Positions 51,785-59,527 of a stretch of DNA of 64,000 nt are shown here, piece by piece. The position numbers and the translations under genes were made by a program. Each line of letters starts with the position of its first letter. Position 1 is the first letter of the stretch. The notes beneath the pieces are model-generated. The model saw only the letters and a program-made list of their open reading frames with translations. It had not been told where the DNA came from and did no database searches. The stretch covers positions 124,001 to 188,000 of the forward strand of contig CAWAEG010000001.1 in NCBI GenBank assembly GCA_963780895.1, written 5' to 3'. Origin of the DNA: DASQFI01 sp963780895. Its GTDB lineage: Bacteria; Acidobacteriota; Vicinamibacteria; Vicinamibacterales; SCN-69-37.

Positions 51785-54700
51785 TCACCAGTTGAACTGC
51801 AGCCGCAACTGGATACTCCTCGGGTTGAGCGCCGTGCCGGTCGTCTGACCGAACGTATCCGACGTGATGCTCATCGTGGCTCCGCCCGTCCCGCCAACCG
51901 TCGTGTTGCGATGGTTGAACGCGTTGATGAAGAGAATCTCGAAGTTCACGCGCTTGTTGGTGGCGACGTCGAACTGCTTCGCCAGTCCGAAGTCGACGTT
52001 CCACAGGCCCGGAGCGTAGAGATAGATGAACTCGCCGAACTCGCCAGGCGTCGTCGGCGGCGCGAGCAACTCGGGATTGGCGCGGAGGTCGGTGCCGATG
52101 AGCGACTCGGGGAACACGTAGACGGCGCCGTTCGGTCCCGGCCGGACCGTCACCATGTTCTGGAGGTCCTTCGCCGTGATGCCGTTCAGCACGACGCCCG
52201 CGTCGCGCTGGTTCACGGTGGACCGTCCGCTCGTGAGGAGGAACGGACGACCGGTCTGCAGCCGCAGGATCCCGTTCAGCGCCCATCCACCCGCGATGTG
52301 GTTGAGCACATCGTTCTCGATTCCCACGGCGCGATTGCGCCCGAACGGCAGCTCGTACGTCCAGTAGCTCTGGAACACGTGCCGGATGTCGTACACGTCC
52401 GGCGCCCAGTTCAGGCTCTTGTCGCGCAGCGTGGTGTAGTCCACCTGGCTTGACGCTGAGTCGGCATAGCGATCGGTCCGGGCCTTGCCGTACGTGTAGT
52501 TGGCCGTGAGGCTCAACCCGTTGTGATAGCGCTGCCGGAACTGCAGCTGCAGCGAGTCGTACTCGGACCGGGCTTCGTCGGTGAGCAGCCGGACGGCGTT
52601 CCCGGCAGCGAACGGGTTGGCCTGGAAGAAGTTGATCGGCTGCGCGCCCGTGGCGTTGTAGCCAAGCGCATCGCACGCCGGAAGCCCGTTGCCGACCAGC
52701 CGGCAGAGATAGATGTTCGTGCCCGCAAGCGTATTGGCGAGCGTGCCGGCCTGTCCCTGCTGGAGTTGCGTAAGGAACGTGCCGCTCGTGAATCCGCTGT
52801 TGGCGGCGAGCGCCGGCTGCGAGCCGCGCGGGCCGAACGCCGCCTCGAAGATCGGCAGCGCCACCTGACCCGCCAGTCCGTTGTTGGCGAACCCGGTGCG
52901 GCCGTTCGCGACGTTGATCGCCAGGTTCCGCTGGGCGTTCCGGAAATCGTCGAGGAAGCCGTTCTCGAAGATGTTCACTTCATTGAAGTCGTAGGAGCGC
53001 CACAAGTTGTGGCCGCGGTTGCCGACGTAGCGGATCTCGATCGCGGCGTTCCGCCAGAGCTCCCGCTGGTAGCCGGCCGACCAGTTCATGACATACGGCG
53101 TCCGGATGTCAGGATCGATGCCCGAGTGGCCGCGCGAGAACGTGAACGACGACTGCGGAACCGGGAACGTGAACTCGGTGGGATTCACGGCGAACGGCGG
53201 CAGCGTCGATTGCAGGGTCAGGCCTCCGGGCGCGAAGCCGGGCTGGCCCGGATTGAGCGTCAGCGATTGCAAGAGTCCTGGTCCGTTGCCCGCCGCAGTC
53301 TGGAAGTTGATCAACCCCTCGTCGTAGTAGTTCACGCCAAACGACGCGCGATAGACGGCTCGGCCGAACACCTTGCCAAGGAACCCCTCGGACTGTCCGG
53401 CATTCCACACGAGGCCGACATTCGGTGCGGGATTCATGAGGTCCGCTTTGTACGGCTTCGGCTGCAGGATGACCTGCGGATTGAGCACACCGTTGAGCGT
53501 GCCCGGCTGGAACGGCGCCGTTGACGGTCCAAGCAGATCGGCCGGCGTCGGACTGCTGTACACCTCGTTCGGGTTCGTCGCCGCGCCGCTGAACTCCCAG
53601 CGCAGGCCGTAGTTCAGGGTGATGTCCGGCGTCAGCCGCCACTGATCCTGCGCGAACACTCCACCGACGTTCTGCGCCTCCTTCCGGAGCGCGGGGTTCA
53701 CGCCGTACTGCAGGGTGTCCGGGTTGAGCGCGTTCTGGCCCGATGCGCTGCTGATGCGTCCCGTGAGAAACGCGTAGTACGATCGAATGGTCGCCAGGTC
53801 TTCGCTGCGCACGCCCGGCATGGTCGTCGTGTTGAAGATGCCCGAGACGGGATCACCCGCCGCGACGCCAAGGTTCACCTGAAATGGCACCCCCCCGATC
53901 GACTCGTACATCGTCGTCCGGCGGAAGGTGCCTCCGAACGTGTACGTGTGCGTGCCGCGAATGTAGGTGAACGAGTTCGAGATGTTGTAGACCGGATTGT
54001 TTCGAGGAATCGGCATCTGGTCGTTGGTGATCTGCGGCGAGTCGAGACTGAGTGGAAACTGGACCCGGCGTCCACCTTGCGCTTCGTAGATGGCGAGCGT
54101 GTTGCCGGGCCGGAACTCCTCGAAGTTGCTCTGGACGCCGAAGCTGGTCTGATTGAACAGGTTCTGCGTGACCGTCCAGTCGGCGCCGGTCGAGAGAATG
54201 TAGTAGGTCGAGGTAAAGCCCTCGCTGACTTTCGGCTGGCCGGGGTAGCGCGTCTGCGTCGGCAGATCGCGCCAGTGCAGGTTGAGCACCCCGCGGAGCG
54301 CCAGCGACGACGACGCTTGGTAGTCGACGCGGGTCGTCGGATAGATGTTCGTGTTCGGCGTGTTCTGTTCGACGTAGCTGTACGTGTTCTGGAACAGGTT
54401 CGTCGAGACGATGTTCCCGCCGGCGATCGCGTTGTTGACGACCTGCAGCTGCTCGGCGATGAACGGATCGATCGTCCCCTGAAAGCCGGCCTGCGCGGCA
54501 ATCTGAAGGACATTGGCGGTGCGCTCGACGCTGTCGCTGCCGCTGTACCGGAAGATGCCCAGCTGCGCTTCTGGTGTGAGCACGCGGCGCGTCCGCGTCG
54601 TCTCACCCGGCTGGTACACCTGTTCGAAGTTGCCGAAGAAGAACAGCTTGCCCTTGATGATCGGGCCGCCGACGTTGGCGCCGTATTCGTGCCGCCGCAG

Positions 54701-55531
54701 CTTGTTCTTCGGAATGCCGCGGATCTCGTTCACCCAGCCGTTCGCCTCGAGCGTGTCGCTGCGGTACTGGTCGAACACCTGCCCGCGGAACGAGTTGGAA
54801 CCGCGCTTCGTGACGAACTGGATCTGCATCGCGCCTTCGGCGCCGGCCTCGGCGCTGAGCCCCGACGTCGAGACGGTGACTTCCTCGATGGCGCCGAGCC
54901 GGACGGGCGCGAACACGAACATGCTCGTGCCGCCGCTTCGGAAGCGCGCGGAGTTGTTGTTGACCCCGTCGAGCGTGATGTTGATCGCGCCCCCGGGCAG
55001 GCCGTTGAAGTGACTGTCGCGGCCTCCGGTGCTCTGCGTTGCGCCCGGCACCATCAGCGCGAAATCGAGGATGTTGCGGCCGCTCAGCGGCAGCTTCGCG
55101 ATCTGCTCGTTCGTCACCGTGTTCGAGACCGTCGCTGACTTCGTCTCGACCACCGAGGTCCGTCCTTCGACGTTGATCTGTTCGGTCACGCCGGCCACCT
55201 GGAACTGGACGACGATCTCCGCGTTTCGCGAGGTCTGCACCACGATCTGCTGCAGCGTCAGCGGCCGGAACCCGGCGGCGGTCGCGGTCAACGTGTACGT
55301 CCCGGGTTGAAGATTCGGAAACACGAACCCGCCGTCGTCACGGCTCTTGGCCTCATAGGTCAGGCCCGTTGTCGTGTCGATCAGCACGAGGTCGGCTTTG
55401 ACGATCACCGCGCCGGAGGCGTCCTTGACGACGCCGACGACTTGACCGGTGGTGCGCACTTGCGCGGCCGACAGAGCGGGCGCAAGCGAGACAAGAAACG
55501 CTACGAGCGCAGTTCTCCCGAGCCGTGTCAT
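51785..55531 (-). CDS. TonB-dependent receptor, Oar-like, with carboxypeptidase-regulatory domain
   Basis: 1248 residues. gggagggga precedes the ATG. Signal peptide RLGRTALVAFLVSLAPALSA; CarboxypepD_reg-like domain ~25-115 (GQVVGVVKDASGAVIVKADL, GGFVFPNLQPGTYTLTATAA, GFRPLTLQQIVV); plug domain ~120-240 (IAKLPLSGRNILDFALMVPG, EEVTVSTSGLSAEAG). The rest is a 22-strand-type barrel ending RSIQLRLQFNW, with the usual terminal aromatic residue. Acidobacteria carry many such receptors for uptake of oligosaccharides, peptides or metal chelates; the ligand here is unknown. The LysR gene upstream on the same strand may regulate it. Confidence 0.94.
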   Translation of the reverse strand: MTRLGRTALVAFLVSLAPALSAAQVRTTGQVVGVVKDASGAVIVKADLVLIDTTTGLTYEAKSRDDGGFVFPNLQPGTYTLTATAAGFRPLTLQQIVVQTSRNAEIVVQFQVAGVTEQINVEGRTSVVETKSATVSNTVTNEQIAKLPLSGRNILDFALMVPGATQSTGGRDSHFNGLPGGAINITLDGVNNNSARFRSGGTSMFVFAPVRLGAIEEVTVSTSGLSAEAGAEGAMQIQFVTKRGSNSFRGQVFDQYRSDTLEANGWVNEIRGIPKNKLRRHEYGANVGGPIIKGKLFFFGNFEQVYQPGETTRTRRVLTPEAQLGIFRYSGSDSVERTANVLQIAAQAGFQGTIDPFIAEQLQVVNNAIAGGNIVSTNLFQNTYSYVEQNTPNTNIYPTTRVDYQASSSLALRGVLNLHWRDLPTQTRYPGQPKVSEGFTSTYYILSTGADWTVTQNLFNQTSFGVQSNFEEFRPGNTLAIYEAQGGRRVQFPLSLDSPQITNDQMPIPRNNPVYNISNSFTYIRGTHTYTFGGTFRRTTMYESIGGVPFQVNLGVAAGDPVSGIFNTTTMPGVRSEDLATIRSYYAFLTGRISSASGQNALNPDTLQYGVNPALRKEAQNVGGVFAQDQWRLTPDITLNYGLRWEFSGAATNPNEVYSSPTPADLLGPSTAPFQPGTLNGVLNPQVILQPKPYKADLMNPAPNVGLVWNAGQSEGFLGKVFGRAVYRASFGVNYYDEGLINFQTAAGNGPGLLQSLTLNPGQPGFAPGGLTLQSTLPPFAVNPTEFTFPVPQSSFTFSRGHSGIDPDIRTPYVMNWSAGYQRELWRNAAIEIRYVGNRGHNLWRSYDFNEVNIFENGFLDDFRNAQRNLAINVANGRTGFANNGLAGQVALPIFEAAFGPRGSQPALAANSGFTSGTFLTQLQQGQAGTLANTLAGTNIYLCRLVGNGLPACDALGYNATGAQPINFFQANPFAAGNAVRLLTDEARSEYDSLQLQFRQRYHNGLSLTANYTYGKARTDRYADSASSQVDYTTLRDKSLNWAPDVYDIRHVFQSYWTYELPFGRNRAVGIENDVLNHIAGGWALNGILRLQTGRPFLLTSGRSTVNQRDAGVVLNGITAKDLQNMVTVRPGPNGAVYVFPESLIGTDLRANPELLAPPTTPGEFGEFIYLYAPGLWNVDFGLAKQFDVATNKRVNFEILFINAFNHRNTTVGGTGGATMSITSDTFGQTTGTALNPRSIQLRLQFNW

Positions 55532-55635
55532 AGGACACTCCCCTCCCGTAGCCTAGTGCGGGCACCCGTTAGGTGCCAATCAGATCTGGTGATGGGGGTA
55601 TAAGTCCGTTCGTCCCAGCGACATGACCTCGGAGG

Positions 55636-56586
55636 TCATTTCTTTCGCGCCGCCAGCGGGGTGACGACCGGCCTCAGGGCTCTCGCGGCCACGGGCTCAT
55701 CGTCCCAGTTGAACGTCCGGACGAGCTTGATGAGCTCGGTGGCCGAATCCGACAGGTAGCCCTGGTCGCGATAGATCATCAGCGTCCGCCGGGGCATGGA
55801 CAGCTCACGCAGCGGCACGCGCACGAGCGTGCCGTCGGCCAGTTCGCGCCGGACCGTAATCGCCGGGACGATCGCGAGTCCCACTTCCTCGCGGACGAAG
55901 CTCTTCACGTTCTCGAAGCTCCAGAGCTCGGCCACGACACGGCAGCGCGTCCGGTGCTGCTCGAACAACTGCAGGATGCGATCGGTGGTCGTGCTGCAGC
56001 CGTGATGAATGACGAATTGCTCCGACCCGAGATCCTGGATCGCGACGTTTGGCTGGGCGGCGAGCGGATGGTTGGGCGCCGCGACGAGCACCATCTCGTC
56101 CGAGTGGACCTCGACCCAGTGGAGCTCGTGGAACGTCGGCTCGTCCTTGACGAACCCCAGATCCACTTCGCGGTCCATCACCTGCCGAGGGATCTCAGTG
56201 AGGCGGCTGCGCTGGATGCCGACCTTGATGTTCGGAAACCTGTTTAGGTAGTTCTTGAGCGGAGCCGGCAGGAGGTACACGGCCGCGGATTCGTGCGCGG
56301 CCACCGTCAATCGACCCGCCTTGAGCGTGCGGAGCTCGGCGACCTGCCGCAGCGCGTCGTCGCGCATCGCGAGCAGCCGACGCGCCGACTCGGCGAGCAC
56401 CCGTCCTACTTCAGTCAGCGTCACGTCGTGCACGTCCCGGGCGAACAGCGGCGCGCCGACTTCCTCTTCGAGACGCCGGACGCTCTGACTGATGGCAGGC
56501 TGGGTACGGTTCACCCGCTCGGCCGCCCGCGTGAACGTCCCTTCATCCACAACCGCAAGGAAGTGTTCCAAGTGCAGCAGGTCCAT
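55636..56586 (-). CDS. LysR-family transcriptional regulator
   Basis: 316 residues with gggag upstream. HTH ~1-60: LLHLEHFLAVVDEGTFTRAA, NRTQPAISQSVRRLEEEVGA, PLFARDVHDVTLTEVGRVL. The effector-binding domain begins ~90 (AGRLTVAAHESAAVYLLPAP) and includes VDLGFVKDEPTFHEL and FVREEVGLAIVPAI. The co-inducer is unknown. It is followed 104 bp later by the TonB receptor, a plausible target. Confidence 0.93.
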   Translation of the reverse strand: MDLLHLEHFLAVVDEGTFTRAAERVNRTQPAISQSVRRLEEEVGAPLFARDVHDVTLTEVGRVLAESARRLLAMRDDALRQVAELRTLKAGRLTVAAHESAAVYLLPAPLKNYLNRFPNIKVGIQRSRLTEIPRQVMDREVDLGFVKDEPTFHELHWVEVHSDEMVLVAAPNHPLAAQPNVAIQDLGSEQFVIHHGCSTTTDRILQLFEQHRTRCRVVAELWSFENVKSFVREEVGLAIVPAITVRRELADGTLVRVPLRELSMPRRTLMIYRDQGYLSDSATELIKLVRTFNWDDEPVAARALRPVVTPLAARKK

Positions 56587-56640
56587 GGCAGGCTCCCGCG
56601 GAGAGGATAGCAGGGTCGGGGACAGGCCGGCGGAGGGCCG

Positions 56641-58980
56641 TCACTTCGGAATGACGGCCGTCATCAAAGCCCGGTGACCGGTCGTCGTGCTGAAGTAGTC
56701 GATCCAGGCCGCGCGAATGCCGTTGGCGCGATCGATCAGCTCCTGGCTGGGCGATTTCCCGCGCTCGACGATCACGACGATGCCGGTGTTGAACTGCTTC
56801 TGGGCCTTGTCCACGTCCGGGAGGCGTGGGCCTTCGACTGCGATGACGTCCTGGATCGTCACCTTGGTGCGGTCCGCTTTGACGATTGGACGGCCCTGCG
56901 CGTCTTTGCCGGCGGGGACGAGGTTGCGCAGCATGAAGAAGTCCGGCACTTCAGCTGCGCTGATCAACCCCATGAGATACAGGTCGAGGTACGACCAGCC
57001 GGTCGCCGGCACGTAATAGTCGTCATCGAGCTGGGTGAAGGTGCCGTCGAAGTTGTCCTGCCACACGCCGCCGCCCATCGCGGAGGCTTCGCTCGGCCGC
57101 TGATACGGGAACGCCGCCGGCGCGTGCAGGCCGCGCGCCCAGTGCGTCGGTCCGAGCGGAATCGTCTCGGTGCCGATTCGGGCGGAGACGAACGCGCTCC
57201 AGCGATGCCCCATCTCGTGGGCAATCTGCGACACGCCGTAGTTGTACGGCAGGAGCCGCTTGTCGGGCGTGCGCTCGCCGATCTGGTGCGTGTAAGAAAT
57301 GATGTTGCGCAGGCTCGCGTCGGTGATCCCGTCCGGCGGCCGTTCCTGCATCTGGTTCGACCCGACGTACACCGGCTGCACGAATTGCCACTGAAATCGT
57401 CCCTTGGTGCAGTAACTGTCGAGTGCTCGCTGCGCCGCGCCAATGCCAGTCACGGCGCCGCCGTCCGGGCCGCCGCCAAGCGGACCGGTGCTCGGCGTGC
57501 CGGCCTCCTGGTTGTCGACGCGGAAGTCCGAGTAGTACGCGAGAAAGTCGAAGTGGTCGCCGAGTCCCTGGATCACGCTGCAGGTCAGATCGCGCGCGTT
57601 CGGCAGCCGCACGTAGTGAAACGACTCGAAGATCGTCGCGTAGGTGCCGCTCTGTGCCGTCAACGATGAGAGATCCTGCTCAGGACTCGCGAGACCCGAC
57701 AATGCCACTGACTGAGGCGTGACGACATCCGCGGCGGCACCTGGCTGCGCCGAAGTTTCCGCGCGGACCATGACCTTCTCGGCTGGCCTCAATGCTCCCG
57801 GCAGGAAGCCCTGGATCGAAACCGTGTTGCCCTTCACCGTCACTGCTGGCGAAACCCCAGCGCCAGACGATACATAACGCGGTGCGGTGTTGCCGCCTCG
57901 GCCGCCGCGGCCACCGGCGGTGATGCCGCGTACCGTCCAGCGGACGTCGCCAGCGACATCTGGCCTCGTCTGACCGGGCCTGTCCAACGCGATTTGATAC
58001 GTCGCGCCGTCGAGCGCAGAATCCCCTTCCGCGATCACGGGACCGCGCGTCTCGAACGTGACCTTTAAATAGAGGCCACCGACCGCCGCGAGACGCACGT
58101 TGGTGACGTCCAGATGCGCTGGGAGGGCCGCGTCCGTGCTGTCTTTCAGCGTTCCCAGCAGTTTCTCGTTTCCGGGGGCCGGACTCACGAGCGGATAGAC
58201 GCCGACGATCGCGTCGCGCGCAGCCAGTTGGTCGTACGACATCTCGATCGTGCCGTCCTTGTGCAGAACAGCTTGAAACCGGTTGACGGTCTGGACCCAC
58301 GTGAAGTCCTGGATGCCGGCCGCCGGTTCGCTCAGGCTCCAGGTGATCACGACGCGGTCGGACAGCTCCTTCACGTGCCTGGTGCCGGACATGCGCGGCT
58401 TCATGAACACGCAAATCGCAGGTTGAGAATTGACGAGCGTGCGGGCGGCATCCTGGAGCTGATCGAAGCGGCCAATGGTCACGCCGCCACCGCGCCCACC
58501 ACCGGCGCCTCCACCTGGCTGACCTCCAGCCATGCCCGCGCCGCGGCCCTGGCCTGCCGAAGGGCCGCCGGGCGGTGCCGCCGGGGGCGGAGCCGAGAAC
58601 GCAATCGATCCGGTCGTGCCGACCGAAAACGCGTCCCACGTCTTTCCTGAAAACGGAAACGCGAAGTTCTTGAGCGTGACCTGGGGGCCCGTCATCACGG
58701 GACCGAATTCCGAATCCCACCGCAACGCGGCCGTCTCCGCGCGATAGCCGCCGGCCGCCGGCGAGAAACGCACGGTCCGTTTCTCGAGGTCGAACATGTT
58801 GGCGGTGCCGAGTGCGCCGTCGTTCAGCTCGAGGACGATCAGGTCTCCACGAGTCGAGATCGTGCCAATGGAGCGGCCGGGCGCCTGCCCGCCTTGCGCG
58901 AACGTAACTTCATATCGCACCGGCGCAGGAAGAACGGCCAGCAACGCGGCAGCGAGAACCGCCCGGAATCTCGAGGTCAT
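56641..58980 (-). CDS. Large secreted protein with HExxH metallopeptidase-like motif
   Basis: 779 residues with signal peptide FRAVLAAALLAVLPAPVR; cggaggagac precedes the ATG. The N-terminal half is beta-rich with Gly/Pro-rich inserts (~140-170, GGQPGGGAGGGRGGG; ~345, GGRGGRGGN). The C-terminal part has QIAHEMGHRWSAFV, a zincin HExxH motif with a following His/Glu-rich region, and TGWSYLDLYLMGLI. The exact peptidase family is not certain. Low-complexity linkers are typical of acidobacterial exported proteins. Confidence 0.8.
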   Translation of the reverse strand: MTSRFRAVLAAALLAVLPAPVRYEVTFAQGGQAPGRSIGTISTRGDLIVLELNDGALGTANMFDLEKRTVRFSPAAGGYRAETAALRWDSEFGPVMTGPQVTLKNFAFPFSGKTWDAFSVGTTGSIAFSAPPPAAPPGGPSAGQGRGAGMAGGQPGGGAGGGRGGGVTIGRFDQLQDAARTLVNSQPAICVFMKPRMSGTRHVKELSDRVVITWSLSEPAAGIQDFTWVQTVNRFQAVLHKDGTIEMSYDQLAARDAIVGVYPLVSPAPGNEKLLGTLKDSTDAALPAHLDVTNVRLAAVGGLYLKVTFETRGPVIAEGDSALDGATYQIALDRPGQTRPDVAGDVRWTVRGITAGGRGGRGGNTAPRYVSSGAGVSPAVTVKGNTVSIQGFLPGALRPAEKVMVRAETSAQPGAAADVVTPQSVALSGLASPEQDLSSLTAQSGTYATIFESFHYVRLPNARDLTCSVIQGLGDHFDFLAYYSDFRVDNQEAGTPSTGPLGGGPDGGAVTGIGAAQRALDSYCTKGRFQWQFVQPVYVGSNQMQERPPDGITDASLRNIISYTHQIGERTPDKRLLPYNYGVSQIAHEMGHRWSAFVSARIGTETIPLGPTHWARGLHAPAAFPYQRPSEASAMGGGVWQDNFDGTFTQLDDDYYVPATGWSYLDLYLMGLISAAEVPDFFMLRNLVPAGKDAQGRPIVKADRTKVTIQDVIAVEGPRLPDVDKAQKQFNTGIVVIVERGKSPSQELIDRANGIRAAWIDYFSTTTGHRALMTAVIPK

Positions 58981-59425
58981 GTCTCCTCCGACGGTCGGGA
59001 TTGGGGAGGCGATTATAGACTTCGAGTGGGCTCGAGGCGTTGCGAGGCCATTTCGTATTCGCCTGCTGCTGCGACGCCTTGTCGCCGGCTTTGGCGAACT
59101 TGATGATGTCGACCGCGATCGAAATGTGGTCCTTGAGGAGCGCCGTGAGCCGATCGCCCGCGTGTTTGCCGTAATACCCGGCGACAGCGGCGCCGATGTC
59201 CTCCTGATTCTTCATCAGTCTCGCAGCCGCGGCCGGCGCATCCGGCTGGTCCTGGCGCAGCGCGGTAGCCGCGGCCTGCTGTGACGGAGCCTGTGGCACC
59301 GGCGCGGCCTCGGCGGCCTGCGAGGCGGCGACGACAAGAAGCGCCGCCAGACCGAGCCCGGTGCTCGCCATGCCACCAAGTGCGACCTGAAGAGCGCGAA
59401 ACGAAGCGGTCAGTCGGGAATCCAT
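58910..59425 (-). CDS. Small secreted protein, 3' end apparently altered
   Basis: 171 residues. A signal-like helix STGLGLAALLVVAASQAAEA is followed by a helical domain (RLMKNQEDIGAAVAGYYGKH, AGDRLTALLKDHISIAVDII, KFAKAGDKASQQQANTKWPR). After NTKWPRNA the sequence becomes arginine-rich and implausible, and the ORF runs 71 bp into the next gene. A normal member would probably continue with a helix here, so the 3' end looks truncated or frameshifted near 59040. Function unknown. Confidence 0.6.
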   Translation of the reverse strand: MDSRLTASFRALQVALGGMASTGLGLAALLVVAASQAAEAAPVPQAPSQQAAATALRQDQPDAPAAAARLMKNQEDIGAAVAGYYGKHAGDRLTALLKDHISIAVDIIKFAKAGDKASQQQANTKWPRNASSPLEVYNRLPNPDRRRRHDLEIPGGSRCRVAGRSSCAGAI

Positions 59426-59447
59426 GCTGTTCTACCTCCACCTGAAC

Positions 59448-59511
59448 AGAGTCGCGGTGGGCGGAAAGGTGACAAACCTGGGCGTGTCACCTTTTTCAGG
59501 CTGGCGACTCT
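59448..59511. terminator. Nested hairpin, probable terminator of the kinase gene
   Basis: Outer arms agagtcgc (59448-59455) and gcgactct (59504-59511); inner arms aaaggtgaca (59465-59474) and tgtcaccttt (59485-59494). It lies 17 bp after the stop of the minus-strand kinase gene. A T-rich run follows the inner stem on the plus strand. Confidence 0.6.
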
Positions 59512-59527
59512 ATTTGGCGAGGAGAAC

